Shown: positions 45,596 to 54,709, numbered from the stretch's first letter. The stretch: DNA of 64,000 bases from Myxococcus guangdongensis (GCF_024198255.1 NZ_JAJVKW010000004.1:744001-808000); one strand, 5' to 3'. The notes: a model not told the origin generated them from the letters alone. Program-made: numbers and translations.

Positions 45596-47299
45596 CTATC
45601 TCGGGAAGAGCGCGTACGTCTCCTGCCGGGGAATGACGACCTGGAGTCCGGAGAGGGTGACCTCACCGGCCACGCGGGATTGGACGATGAGCTCGAGCGG
45701 CGGTGGTTCGCCCGTCCCACCCGGTGGCGTGAGCACCGTCAGGGCCTGCGCGTCCAGGTGGACGACGCCGTCACCGTCCGGTGTCACGTCCAGCACCTTC
45801 GTGCCCCAGCGCAGCTGGAGCCGGGGCGGTGGTGGCGGCACGGGGACGGCGGGACGGAGCCGGGGACGGGCACAGGCCCAGAGCGGCACGGCTCCCGGGT
45901 CCTCTCCAGGCAGCGCATTGTCGCGCGGCAGCCAGGGCCCGGTCGGCTCGGTGCGATGGAGCGCGGTGTCCGGCGTCATCGTCCCGGGCTCGGGCGCTTC
46001 GGACGCGCGCTCGAGGAGGCTCCAGAGGACCTCTCCCTCGTCGGTGGTCACGACCACCCACCAGCGCCCCTTGTTCAGCGCGAGCGGCTTGGGGAGCGTG
46101 AAGGACACCCAGCGCGCGTCCCATGGCGGTGGTCCCTCCTCCTCGAGCAGCAGCGGCACGACGCTCCCTGGCAGCGGCGCCTCGTCGGGCCGATCGTACA
46201 CATCCGCGTGGATGGCGACGGTGCCCGCGACGCGGCGCGTCCCCAGGCGCAGGTGGAGGTCCATGGCCGTCAACGCGCCAGGGGCTCGCGTCGCGCTGAA
46301 GGCCTGGCCAGCGGAGCGTCCGGAGCCGCAGCGATGGGAGCACGGTGGCCGCGCGGGTGGACGTGGCGCCAGGGGCAGGTGTTCTTCGCGCAGGGCGTGG
46401 CGCACGTGGAAGCGCACCTCCGACAGCGCGCGATCCACGGGCACCCAGACGCTCGCGACGGCGGTGCCGTCCGTGTCCAGCGTGAGTGTCCGCTGCTCGG
46501 CGCCATCGCTGAAGCGCTGGATGAAATCGAGCGTGTCCAGGGCCAGCCGGACGCGGTCGAACATGCCCAGCCCGGAGGCGCGCAGGGACACCGTCACCCG
46601 GCCCGCCTCGAGGTTCGCGGGCCACGCGCGCTGGAGCGCCTGGGTGAGCACGTCCTCCATCACCAGCTCCTGGCGAGCGTTCAACGGGAGCGCCTGATGG
46701 AAGAAGAGCGCGCCCGAGCCCGTGCCCGCGGAGGCGGTGAGGTCCGGCGGACGCGCGGGCGCGCGCAGGGTGATGCCCGCGAGCTTCGTCGCCGACAGCG
46801 TCTTCGGCGTCCCCACCGGAGGATGGGAGTTGTTCGCCTCCACGAACTCGACCAGCAGGCGGCTGGCGAAGATGCCCGGCAGGGGCTCCGCGGCGTTGAC
46901 GCCCACGGTGTCCGACGGCGTGGGCGGATACCAGGCGCCGCCCTCCGCGATGCTCAGGCGGCCCTTCTTGGCGGTCTGCGTCGGCGTCGCCGGAAGGGTC
47001 AGCTCCATCGAGGACAGGGGCCGCCGCGAGCCCCAGTCCAGGCTGAGCCAGGTGATGCCCTGGTTGGCATCCACCACGTTCTGCCCGGTGCTCGTGGCCA
47101 GCGTGGCGGTGGGAATCAGGTTCACCGTCACGTCGTCGCCCGGGGCACGCAGGGCGAGCGACGCGCGCAGCAACACCACCCCCGCCGGCACGTCCAGCGC
47201 GACGACGAGCCCGGCCGGGTCCACCGGCACCTGCGCGGGCGTGGGAGGGGTGGCCGTTCCGGTATAGGTCAGCGTGGCGCCGACGCGCGTGTCGCTCAT
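45596..47299 (-). CDS. Large tail-cluster protein, unknown
   Basis: 567 residues from ATG 47299, beta-rich throughout with no signal peptide. The N-terminal 90 residues resemble a fibre or adhesin-like beta domain (LTYTGTATPPTPAQVPV, NLIPTATLATSTGQN). Residues ~200-330 form a more ordered alpha/beta region. The rest alternates proline-rich linkers and beta-strands. It lies after the S74 fibre and the short coiled-coil gene, so it is probably a host-recognition or baseplate accessory part rather than core machinery. No family is recognised. Confidence 0.5.
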   Translation of the reverse strand: MSDTRVGATLTYTGTATPPTPAQVPVDPAGLVVALDVPAGVVLLRASLALRAPGDDVTVNLIPTATLATSTGQNVVDANQGITWLSLDWGSRRPLSSMELTLPATPTQTAKKGRLSIAEGGAWYPPTPSDTVGVNAAEPLPGIFASRLLVEFVEANNSHPPVGTPKTLSATKLAGITLRAPARPPDLTASAGTGSGALFFHQALPLNARQELVMEDVLTQALQRAWPANLEAGRVTVSLRASGLGMFDRVRLALDTLDFIQRFSDGAEQRTLTLDTDGTAVASVWVPVDRALSEVRFHVRHALREEHLPLAPRPPARPPCSHRCGSGRSAGQAFSATRAPGALTAMDLHLRLGTRRVAGTVAIHADVYDRPDEAPLPGSVVPLLLEEEGPPPWDARWVSFTLPKPLALNKGRWWVVVTTDEGEVLWSLLERASEAPEPGTMTPDTALHRTEPTGPWLPRDNALPGEDPGAVPLWACARPRLRPAVPVPPPPPRLQLRWGTKVLDVTPDGDGVVHLDAQALTVLTPPGGTGEPPPLELIVQSRVAGEVTLSGLQVVIPRQETYALFPR

Positions 47300-47327
47300 G
47301 GCAGGGGTCTCTGCGCCGCGGGGAGGT

Positions 47328-47537
47328 TCAGCGCGCGGCGTGCGGGAGGTTCGTCACGGTGGCGTTGTTCGCCTCGTCGGAGGGCAACAGCTCCTGGAGC
47401 ACCTGCATCGCGCCCTCGATGCGCAGCATCGTCTGCACCAGGCCCGCGCGCTTCGCGTCCAGCTCCGCCAGCATCTTCTGTCCCGCCTCGTGCTCGGCCT
47501 TCAGGTCCGCGAGGCGCTTCTCGATTTGGCTCTTCAT
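47328..47537 (-). CDS. 69-residue coiled-coil protein after the tail fibre
   Basis: A short, charged, heptad-rich coiled coil over nearly its whole length (EKRLADLKAEHEAGQKMLAELDAKR), with a disordered C-terminus. The ATG at 47537 overlaps the fibre stop by four bases, so translation is coupled and it is made right after the fibre. That suggests a fibre chaperone, trimerisation helper or fibre-assembly factor. The family is unknown. Confidence 0.65.
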   Translation of the reverse strand: MKSQIEKRLADLKAEHEAGQKMLAELDAKRAGLVQTMLRIEGAMQVLQELLPSDEANNATVTNLPHAAR

Positions 47538-48985
47538 CCGTGCTTCTCCGGGTCGAGGAGGCGCTGCTCCAGCGCCGCGATGCGTGTGTCGTAGTGCGCC
47601 TTGAGCTCCTGGAGCGCGGCGATGGCCAGCACGTTGAGGGCCTCGTACGCGAGCCCCTTGAGCGGCGTGCCGTCCTCGCGCGCCGGCGCGTCCGAGACCA
47701 GCTCCGGGAACACGGGCTCCACCTCCTGCGCGATCAACCCCAGTTGATGATGCCCCGAGGACTTCAAATCGAAGCTCACGGGGCGCAGCGCGAGCACGCG
47801 CGGCAGGATGCCCTCGAGTGTCTGGATGTTGTCCTTGAGCTGGACGTCCGAGAACTTATGCCACTCGCCATCCTGCGGCATGTAACGGCCATTGCCGTTG
47901 CTGTGGTAGATGTGGAAGGTCCCCTGGCCCTCCATCGCCATGTCCACGAACCGCCCCGAGACGTTCTCGGAGAGGCGGATGCCGAGGTTCCCCGCGCGTT
48001 GCTGGACGTGCAGCGGGGTCGAGGGGCGCGTCGTCCCGATGCCGAGGTTCCCGCTCTCGTTCATGAACATCGTCGTCGTGTTGTTGACCATGAAGGAGAA
48101 GCCATTGTCCACGCGGGCGCCCACGTCCCAGTACACGCCCGTGGCCGTTCCGCCGGTCATCCCGTAGCGGATGGAGGCACGTGACTCGCCCTTGTCCCAG
48201 GAGACGTGGGGGTTGTGGATCATCAGGCCGTTGCCCAGCCCGGCGCCGATGGTGACGTGGGGGATATCGGTAGACCAGTTGGTCGTCAGGTTCACCACGA
48301 AGCGGTCCAAGCCGGCGGAGCCTCCCGGTACGCGTACGTCCAGCGCGCCCTGCGGGTCGTCGGTGTTGATGCCCACGTTGCCGCCAGCCTTGATGTGCAG
48401 GCGCGGCGTGCCCGAGCCCGAGCCCGTCTCCGAGTCGCCTCCGTCCTCGGTGATTTGAAGGCCTGACGCCCCCGCGCCGGACTGGCCGCGCACCTGCCAG
48501 CTCTTGGTGCGGGTGCGCAGGAGCATGGACGCGCCCTCCGTGCCGGCCGTCGTCTTGATGACGAGGCCGATGCCCCAGGTCTGGCTGCCCGTGGTGCGCA
48601 CCTCCAGGGGCGGCGGGGCCTCGGTGCTCACCGGTGCCACCACCAGCAGGCGCTTGGTCCCCGGCGCCGCGCCGATGCCCACGTTGGCGTTCACCGTCAG
48701 CGGGCCACTCAGGGCGCCACCCGTGAGGGCCAGCTTCTGGTTCTCCAGCTCCAGGAAGCGCGCGGTGACGTCCGTGTTCTTCACCACCAGGTTCTCGGTG
48801 GCCTCCACGCGCGTCACCTTCAGCATCGCGGAGGGGGAGATGCTGTCGCCCGCCAGCTGCTTGCCGTCGGCGCCGCCTCGGTGGGTGTGGCCGCGGATCT
48901 CCTCCCGCGTCTTCACCTGCATGTTGTTCCAGGTGTCCGCCAGGATGGCGTCACCGGGTCTGGCCGGGTAGTAGGGGTCGTTCAT
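47534..48985 (-). CDS. Tail fibre with S74 intramolecular chaperone domain
   Basis: 483 residues from ATG 48985. The start MNDPYYPARPGDAILADTWNNMQ is followed by a shaft region with many short Gly/Asn/Thr-rich repeats (GNVGINTDDPQGALDV, GNLGIGTTRPSTPLHV) typical of trimeric beta-helical fibres. The end is a peptidase S74/endosialidase-chaperone domain: FSDVQLKDNIQ with the Ser-Asp cleavage dyad, GLIAQEVEPVFPELV, and a closing coiled coil. This chaperone folds the trimer and cuts itself off. The fibre should decide which surface the particle binds. The ATG overlaps the end of the upstream gene by four bases. Confidence 0.88.
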   Translation of the reverse strand: MNDPYYPARPGDAILADTWNNMQVKTREEIRGHTHRGGADGKQLAGDSISPSAMLKVTRVEATENLVVKNTDVTARFLELENQKLALTGGALSGPLTVNANVGIGAAPGTKRLLVVAPVSTEAPPPLEVRTTGSQTWGIGLVIKTTAGTEGASMLLRTRTKSWQVRGQSGAGASGLQITEDGGDSETGSGSGTPRLHIKAGGNVGINTDDPQGALDVRVPGGSAGLDRFVVNLTTNWSTDIPHVTIGAGLGNGLMIHNPHVSWDKGESRASIRYGMTGGTATGVYWDVGARVDNGFSFMVNNTTTMFMNESGNLGIGTTRPSTPLHVQQRAGNLGIRLSENVSGRFVDMAMEGQGTFHIYHSNGNGRYMPQDGEWHKFSDVQLKDNIQTLEGILPRVLALRPVSFDLKSSGHHQLGLIAQEVEPVFPELVSDAPAREDGTPLKGLAYEALNVLAIAALQELKAHYDTRIAALEQRLLDPEKHG

Positions 48986-50376
48986 GGCTGGAACCTCGAG
49001 GTATCGAAACGGGTGCCGTCGAAGACGCCACCCCAGGTGAGCGACTCCTGGGGCGCGGGGAACTGTTCGTGCAACTCGATGTGGGAGCCGAACGACGTCA
49101 GCGCGTCCGTCGGGACGAGCTGCTCGGAGAAGGACGACTCCAGCTCGACGCTCAGCCGGCCCTCGCGCGCCACGAGCGCCTCCGCGGGCATGGGCAGCGT
49201 CAGCTCGATGCGCGTGCGGACGCCGGCGCACCGCCCGTACTCCAGCGCGGCGGTCAGCTCCCGCACCAGCCCTGGCAGTCCGGGCGTCACGCCCTCCGCG
49301 TTCGGCTCCAGGAGGTGCGGCGGGATGTGGTCCGCGGGGATGCGCAGCGAGAAGGTGGCGGGGGACACCTCCGTCCAGTCGAAGCGCAGCTCCAACGGCG
49401 GGGTGTCTCGTTGGGCCTGGGCCTGGGCCTCGGCCTCGAGCACGTCCTCCTCGCTCCACCCGAGCAGGTAGGCGCGCACCTCGCGCCGCTCCAGCGTGCT
49501 GTAGGTCCAGTGGTTCTCACCGGGCGCCAGCTCCGGCAGCCGGTGGTCCTCCTTGAACACGGAGAAGCGGGAGTCCACCGCGTCGAAGCGCGTCGGTGGG
49601 CTGGTTCCGCTCTCCTCGGAGAAGCGGGTGGGGTGGGCCAGGATGATGGGCCGCTCCACGGGCACCCCGTCGAGCATGGGCGAGAAGCCGTCGCGCAGCT
49701 TCAGCGTGGCGCCCTGGGGGATGCGGCCCAGGTAGATGAGGTCGAGCCCTGACTCCGCGTGCCGGAGGACGGGGACCGCGACCTCGCGGGAGGTCGCCCG
49801 GAGGGTGATGGTGGGCGTCGCCGTCTCCAGCCCCGCGTTCGTGGTGAGCAGGCGCTGGCCGCCGCCCACGTCGCGGAAGCCCGCGGTGGCGGGCGTCTGG
49901 GGGTTGTCGAGCAACTCGAGGGTGAGGGGGCGGAAGGTGCCGTCCTTCCGGGGCACGACGAGGCGCGCCACCGCCCGGCCCCCCTCCCACGTCACCGCGG
50001 GAGGTTGCCGCGCCATGTAGACCAGCGAGACCAGCCGCAGCAGCGCGGACGCGGAGCCCAGACCCGTGCGGTGCAACTCCACGACGGTCGCCAGCCGCGT
50101 GCGGAAGTACTCGGCGGACTCTCCCCGACGGGGCAACAACCCGTGCAGCGCCGCGAGCTGGCCCAGCTCCGAGAGCGCCTTGTCCTCGGGTGACGCCTCC
50201 ACGGTGAAGCCCCGGGCCAGCGTGTACCAGCGCGAGCGCATCAGCCGCGTCAGCCCGGCCTCCATCTGCTCCAGCTCCTGGGCGAGCGTGGAGTAGAAGT
50301 GGTTGAGCTTCGGCCCCGACTGGAGGACCGGCGGGAGGTAGCCGACCATGCGGCGTCTGCGCTGGTCCGCGCTCAT
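48982..50376 (-). CDS. Baseplate wedge protein candidate (gpI/Afp12-like)
   Basis: 464 residues from ATG 50376, overlapping the baseplate J stop by four bases. The N-terminus begins MVGYLPPVLQSGPKLNHFYSTLAQELEQMEAGLTRLMRSRW, which has the alpha-helical opening of P2 gpI-like tail proteins. The rest is beta-rich with an Arg/Gly-rich centre. In contractile tails the gene after J is normally the wedge protein I (Afp12 in eCIS), so position and N-terminus agree. It should link the J wedge to the fibre. The central ~300 residues are larger than a plain gpI, so a fused attachment domain is likely. Confidence 0.62.
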   Translation of the reverse strand: MSADQRRRRMVGYLPPVLQSGPKLNHFYSTLAQELEQMEAGLTRLMRSRWYTLARGFTVEASPEDKALSELGQLAALHGLLPRRGESAEYFRTRLATVVELHRTGLGSASALLRLVSLVYMARQPPAVTWEGGRAVARLVVPRKDGTFRPLTLELLDNPQTPATAGFRDVGGGQRLLTTNAGLETATPTITLRATSREVAVPVLRHAESGLDLIYLGRIPQGATLKLRDGFSPMLDGVPVERPIILAHPTRFSEESGTSPPTRFDAVDSRFSVFKEDHRLPELAPGENHWTYSTLERREVRAYLLGWSEEDVLEAEAQAQAQRDTPPLELRFDWTEVSPATFSLRIPADHIPPHLLEPNAEGVTPGLPGLVRELTAALEYGRCAGVRTRIELTLPMPAEALVAREGRLSVELESSFSEQLVPTDALTSFGSHIELHEQFPAPQESLTWGGVFDGTRFDTSRFQP

Positions 50377-51956
50377 CCGACCCCCACCAGCTCCGCTCCG
50401 CCGAACAGGAGGCGCAGGTCGCCCGTCACCTCCAACTGCGTGAACTCCTGGGGGAGCGCGTGCGCGGCGCCCGCGGAGACCAGGGCCACGGTGACCCCCG
50501 ACTGCAGCGTGACGTCACAGCCCAGCAGCCCCGCGACGTGGGCCTGCGTCCGCAGCGCGTCCTCCAGCTTGGCGCGCGTGAGGTACGTCGCCGTGGAGGC
50601 GCGCTGCTGGGCCTCCTCGGTGAGCCGCGCCGTGAAGACCTCCAGCGCGCCGCGCAGCGCGTCGCGCACCTGCTCCGCCGTGCGCGTGTCGCCCTGGACG
50701 AGCGTGACGACCAGGTCCAGCCGCCACGTCGGCGGGCGCAGCCGGGAGATGGACGGCGGCTTGCGCACCAGGTCCACGCGCGCGGCCTCGAGCGACTCCA
50801 GCCGCCAGTCCCGGTTGGCGCCATACAGGCGGCTCTTCGACTCGCTCACGAGCGTCTTCTCCAGCGTCGCCTCGGGCGCGGTCCCCCACACGAACGTCTC
50901 CACCTCGACGTCGGAGATGCGTCGCACCGCGGGCTCGCCGAAGAGCAGCGCCTCCAGCTTGCGGCGGCTCACCGACGTGCCCACGGGCAGCTCCCGCATG
51001 TAGCTGGACAGCTTCTGCTGGAGCCCGCGCCGCAGCCGGTCGAACGTCGCCTCGTCCATGGCGTCGTCGTTCGGCTCCACATCGAAGCGGAGCAGGAAGA
51101 AGATGGTGCGCGCGTAGCGCAGGCGGACGTGGATGCCGGCGGCCTTGGACTCGCGGATGGCGGCCTCGACGCGCCGGACGCCCTCGACGTCCGACTCGAA
51201 GTCCGTGTCACCCACCAGCACGTCGACGACGCCGGGGGGCGCGTCCGGGGGCTCTCTCACGGTGACCTGCTCGACGCCCTGCTTGCGCACCGCCGCGGCG
51301 ATGGACTCCAGCGTGCCCTTCTCCCCGTCGCGCATCGCGGTGCGCGCGCGGGCGCGCAGGTCGGTGTCCGTCTCGTCCTCCGAGTCCCGGCGCAGGGGGG
51401 CGGGGTTGGCGACGGCCTCGATGCCCAGGATGGGTCGGGGCATCAGCGTCAGTTGGAAGGGGTCGATGACGGGGGGCGCCTGACGCGCGTCCTCGTCGTC
51501 CGACTGGACCTCCTGCACGGGGATGAGCACGCGCGTGTCACCCTTGCGCAGCGTGGCGTCCTCGCGCGTCTCGAAGAGGGGCAGGGGCTTGCCGTCCGCC
51601 GCCATGCCCGTCACCTGACGGCCCGCGGGGATGCCGATGTCCTCCGGCGCGGGCGCGGCGCGGCTGAGCTCCACCTCGCCGGTGAGGCGTCCGGCGCGCG
51701 CGCGCGTCAGGCCCAGCACGGCCACCACGTTGTCCAGCGCCGCGCCCTCGGCGGTGTCCAGGTAGCCCGAGCGGTGCGCCAGCTCCATCATCGCGTAGAA
51801 GGTCGCCATCTCCCGCGCGTACGCCTCCGCGAGGGTGCGAGCCATGCCTCCGGCGTTGGGGTCCGTTCCCGCCCCCATGTTCGCCAGCAGCCGCTCGACG
51901 ATGGCGCTGAACGTGGTCGTCTCCGGAGGGATGAGGCTCAAAAGGAGATCTCCCAC
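50373..51956 (-). CDS. Baseplate J-like protein
   Basis: 527 residues, GTG start at 51956 (weak ribosome site). N-terminal MATFYAMMELAHRSGYLDTAEGAALDNVVAVLG-type helices and the central ETDTDLRARARTAMRDGEKGTLESI motif match Baseplate_J (P2 gpJ, Mu gp47, Afp11). It forms the wedge ring around the hub and joins the sheath-triggering chain. It overlaps the upstream 163-residue gene by 19 bases and the downstream wedge gene by four. The C-terminal ~200 residues are an acidic beta-rich extension. Confidence 0.88.
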   Translation of the reverse strand: MGDLLLSLIPPETTTFSAIVERLLANMGAGTDPNAGGMARTLAEAYAREMATFYAMMELAHRSGYLDTAEGAALDNVVAVLGLTRARAGRLTGEVELSRAAPAPEDIGIPAGRQVTGMAADGKPLPLFETREDATLRKGDTRVLIPVQEVQSDDEDARQAPPVIDPFQLTLMPRPILGIEAVANPAPLRRDSEDETDTDLRARARTAMRDGEKGTLESIAAAVRKQGVEQVTVREPPDAPPGVVDVLVGDTDFESDVEGVRRVEAAIRESKAAGIHVRLRYARTIFFLLRFDVEPNDDAMDEATFDRLRRGLQQKLSSYMRELPVGTSVSRRKLEALLFGEPAVRRISDVEVETFVWGTAPEATLEKTLVSESKSRLYGANRDWRLESLEAARVDLVRKPPSISRLRPPTWRLDLVVTLVQGDTRTAEQVRDALRGALEVFTARLTEEAQQRASTATYLTRAKLEDALRTQAHVAGLLGCDVTLQSGVTVALVSAGAAHALPQEFTQLEVTGDLRLLFGGAELVGVG

Positions 51957-52426
51957 GTCATCTTCATGAGCATGTTGGAGCCCCGGTTGACTTCCTCGAA
52001 GCGCACGCGGTTGAAGAGGATGGGCGCGGCCGTCCCGAGCGTGACGAGGATGCCGGCCTCCGTCAGCGGCTGCACCGTGGCCTCGGCCGGCGGCGGCGGC
52101 AGGGTGGCAGACACCGTGGCGCGCACCAGGCTGGTGCCGTCGCCCAGGGTGATCTCCTCCACCTTGGGCGCGGTGTCCGCGGCCAGGTCCACCTGGTTGT
52201 CGAGCTTGATGTTGGAGGGCAGCGGCTGGGTGGTGCCGGTGCCCACGGCGATGGACCAGCTCGTGGTCAACGCGTTGACGCGCCCCATGAGCAGCTCCGC
52301 CACCAGCCGCTTGCCGGCGATGGTGATGAGGTTGGGGACCTTGCGGCGCTCCATCAGCGAACCGTCCAGGTTCAAGATCTCGAGCGTCAGCACTCCGTTC
52401 ATGCCCTGCGTTTCCTTGCCGTTCAT
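51938..52426 (-). CDS. Small tail-cluster protein, unknown
   Basis: 162 residues from ATG 52426, which has GGGGAG upstream, rather than the GTG directly before it. It is beta-rich, opening GVLTLEILNLDGSLMERRKVPNLITIAGKRLVAELLMG, and ends LFNRVRFEEVNRGSNMLMKMTWEISF. Phage structural proteins that decorate a tail or baseplate often begin this way, but no family is firm. It overlaps the J gene by 19 bases, so translation is probably coupled. It lies between gp25-like and J, where an extra wedge or spike-capping part could act. Confidence 0.55.
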   Translation of the reverse strand: MNGKETQGMNGVLTLEILNLDGSLMERRKVPNLITIAGKRLVAELLMGRVNALTTSWSIAVGTGTTQPLPSNIKLDNQVDLAADTAPKVEEITLGDGTSLVRATVSATLPPPPAEATVQPLTEAGILVTLGTAAPILFNRVRFEEVNRGSNMLMKMTWEISF

Positions 52427-52471
52427 CACGCTCTCCCCAAAGTCGTGTCCGTACCCGTGTGTCCCGCGCGC

Positions 52472-52882
52472 TCAGCCCAGGTCGAGCGACAGCCCCAGCT
52501 CCACCGGGTCGCCGGTGATGGCGCGGATGCGCGCCCGTACATCCACGGCGCCCGGGAGGTCCGGCCTCGCGAAGACGGTGAGATGCAGCACCTCGTCCAC
52601 GCGCGGGTCCTCCTTGATGGCCTGCCGCACGTACCTGCGCAGCAGGTCCAGGTTGGCCCGGTCCAGTGGCTCGCCGATGAGGTCCGCCACCCGGCTGCCG
52701 TAGCGCTGGTGGCCCAGCTGCTCCAGGTGTCCCCGGTAGACGAGCAGCCGCATCGTCAGGGCCTGGACCAGGTTGTCCCTGCCGCTCACCGTCGTGGCGC
52801 CGCCGTCGTCGGACCAGTCCAGGTCCATGCCGCCCGACTCCTTGAACGAGAGGCGCAGGTCGGTCTTGAGTTCGTCCGCCAT
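52472..52882 (-). CDS. gp25/gpW-like baseplate wedge protein
   Basis: 136 residues. The core contains RDNLVQALTMRLLVYRGHLEQLGHQRYGSRVADLIGEPLD and LLRRYVRQAIKEDPRV, matching the GPW/gp25 family (T4 gp25, Mu gp46, Afp9) that starts sheath assembly at the baseplate. The ATG overlaps the previous gene's TGA by one base (TGATG). Position between the spike group and baseplate J is canonical. Short, soluble, no other domains. Confidence 0.85.
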   Translation of the reverse strand: MADELKTDLRLSFKESGGMDLDWSDDGGATTVSGRDNLVQALTMRLLVYRGHLEQLGHQRYGSRVADLIGEPLDRANLDLLRRYVRQAIKEDPRVDEVLHLTVFARPDLPGAVDVRARIRAITGDPVELGLSLDLG

Positions 52883-53532
52883 CAGAGCAACCTCCCCGGA
52901 CCCGCGGTCGCGCCGGGTGAGCTGGGGATGCCCGGGGCGACCTTCAGGCGCGTCATCATCTGCGTGAGCGCGTCGGCCAGCGTCTGCGCCATGGCGCCCG
53001 CCAGGTCCGGCGCGTTCTCGCCCCGGATGCCGCCGGCCTGGAGGAAGCCGAGCGCGAGCGGCTGCAGCATCGGCTTCGCGGGCGCCGCGCCCATGAGGCT
53101 GCCCGGTGACGTGGTGGTGAAGCCCGCGATGGCCATCCCCGGGGCCACCATCACCATGGTGGTGAAGAGAATCAGGGCCTGCTCCACCGTCTGGGCGATG
53201 GCCTTCGCCAGCGCGTCGCGCTGCTCGCCGTTGATCTTGTTGGACGCGAGCAGGCCCTTGGCGATGGGCTCTATCTGCGACGCGCCGGGGCCGCCCGCGG
53301 GCGGTGGCAGCATCATGCCGGGGCCCGCGGTGCTGCCCGCGCCCGGAGGCGGAGGCGCGGCGGCGGGGATGCCCGGCGACACGATGGCCATGTTCGCGAA
53401 GAGGGTGAACGCCTGGCCGCAGGCGTCACCGAGCGCGGTGGCCAGGTCCGGGGCGTTCTCTCCCCGGAGCCCCGCGGACTGCATGGCGCCCTTCGCCAGG
53501 CCGCCTATCTCGCTTCCGCTCGGTGCCGGCAT
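52882..53532 (-). CDS. Triple-repeat protein next to the spike
   Basis: 216 residues made of three copies of a ~46-residue helical unit at about 11-56, 89-134 and 158-203, each ending MAIVSPGIP, MVMVAPGMA or RLKVAPGIP and starting with GLRGENAPDL-type helices. Proline/glycine-rich linkers separate them. This is not a PAAR tip or a LysM protein as far as I can see. It lies two bases after the spike gene and one base into the gp25-like gene, so it is made with them. Three repeats suggest a trimeric-symmetry partner of the spike, perhaps a tip or cargo-holding part. No family is recognised. Confidence 0.6.
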   Translation of the reverse strand: MPAPSGSEIGGLAKGAMQSAGLRGENAPDLATALGDACGQAFTLFANMAIVSPGIPAAAPPPPGAGSTAGPGMMLPPPAGGPGASQIEPIAKGLLASNKINGEQRDALAKAIAQTVEQALILFTTMVMVAPGMAIAGFTTTSPGSLMGAAPAKPMLQPLALGFLQAGGIRGENAPDLAGAMAQTLADALTQMMTRLKVAPGIPSSPGATAGPGRLL

Positions 53533-53534
53533 GG

Positions 53535-54167
53535 TTACTTGGCCTTCACGTCCTGCGAGCCCTTGAGCGGCGCGCCGGTGAAGTAGCACTTGTGGCTCTT
53601 CTCGGTGATGACGCCGCTGCCGCTCTTGCCCAGGTCGATCTTCCCGGACGCGTCCACCGTGCAGTCGGTGCACTTGAGCTGCACGTTGCCCTCCACCTCC
53701 AGCGACAGGTCCGTCTTGCCCTTGATGGTGATGACGTCGTCCTGCTTCACCGTGACGATGGTCTCGCCAGCGGTGATGACCACCGACTGCTCCTGGTCGA
53801 TGGCGATGGACGTCTTGCCGTTGGGAGGCGAGACGACGCGCCACTCGTCCGCTTCGTGGATGGGCGGGTTGAGCTTGTCCGAGTAGAGCCGGCCGGTGAT
53901 GACGGGGCGGTTGGCGTCGCCGTTGAGGTACGTGATGACGACGAGGTCCCCGGCGTGCGGCGCGCTCACCATGCCCAGGTGCGGCGTCGCGATGGGCACG
54001 CGGCGCAGCTCCAGACCGCTCTCGCGCAGCTTCACGTTGCACTCGTGGTTGTGCGCGTCGCCGTCCGCGTGGGGGAAGGCGCTCGTCACCACGCCCAGGT
54101 CTCCCAGGCGCAGCGAGGCCAGCTCGTCGCGGATGATGGCGCGGATGATGGTGACCAGGTCGCTCAC
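53535..54167 (-). CDS. Baseplate spike protein (gpV/gp5-like)
   Basis: 210 residues from GTG 54167, with GGGAGG about seven bases upstream and a four-base overlap with the previous stop. The gp5-type OB-fold comes first (LGVVTSAFPHADGDAHNHECNVKLRESGLELRRVPIATP, then GDLVVITYLNGDANRPVITGRLY). Residues ~120-210 are a run of short beta-repeats (VVITAGETIVTVKQDDVITIKGKTDLSLEV) that should form the beta-helical needle. The protein forms the trimeric cell-puncturing spike under the tube. It lacks a lysozyme insert. Confidence 0.85.
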   Translation of the reverse strand: MSDLVTIIRAIIRDELASLRLGDLGVVTSAFPHADGDAHNHECNVKLRESGLELRRVPIATPHLGMVSAPHAGDLVVITYLNGDANRPVITGRLYSDKLNPPIHEADEWRVVSPPNGKTSIAIDQEQSVVITAGETIVTVKQDDVITIKGKTDLSLEVEGNVQLKCTDCTVDASGKIDLGKSGSGVITEKSHKCYFTGAPLKGSQDVKAK

Positions 54168-54709
54168 GCCGCGCCTCCCGTGAGCAGCGGGGTGCCGGGC
54201 GTCAGGGCGGTGAACGACGTGTTGCCGGGGGCGACGAGCGCTTGTCCCAGCTCCTTCAACGTGTCCTTCAGGTCGACGACGGACTCGCGCAGCGACGCGA
54301 GGGACTGCTTGGGCAGGTAGCCCTGGAGGACGACGGTGACGCCCGCGCGGATCTTCTCCAGGAGCTGATGGGCCGCGTGCGCCGCGCCCGCGAGCGGGGC
54401 CAGGGGCTCCAGGCCCATGTCGCGCATCTCCTGCTCGGACTTCTCGCCCAATGCCTTGAGCCCATCGAGCGCGGGGTCCAGCTTCTCGAGCAGCTCCGGG
54501 ATGGCCGCCACCTGCTCCAGGCGGACGAGCCAGGTGATGATGAAGTCCATCACCTTGTCCATGCCGTCGAGGACGAGCTTCACGGGGGCGCCGATGCCGC
54601 ACTTGCGCACCAGGTTGACGATGGCGGTGACGGTCTTCGACTCGAGCAGGTCGTCCAACGCCTTGATGAACCGGGTGATGCCATCCACGATGTCGGCCGT
54701 CGTGCTCAC
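54164..54709 (-). CDS. Helical tail-cluster protein, unknown (A)
   Basis: 181 residues, nearly all helical, with long amphipathic stretches (IVDGITRFIKALDDLLESKTV, LDGMDKVMDFIITWLVRLEQV) and no clear membrane segment. It overlaps the spike start by four bases and the previous gene by four bases, so it is translated in lock-step with them. No family is recognised. It could be a hub-assembly factor, a short extra tape-measure part, or cargo loaded in the tube. A second helical unknown opens the cluster. Confidence 0.6.
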   Translation of the reverse strand: MSTTADIVDGITRFIKALDDLLESKTVTAIVNLVRKCGIGAPVKLVLDGMDKVMDFIITWLVRLEQVAAIPELLEKLDPALDGLKALGEKSEQEMRDMGLEPLAPLAGAAHAAHQLLEKIRAGVTVVLQGYLPKQSLASLRESVVDLKDTLKELGQALVAPGNTSFTALTPGTPLLTGGAA

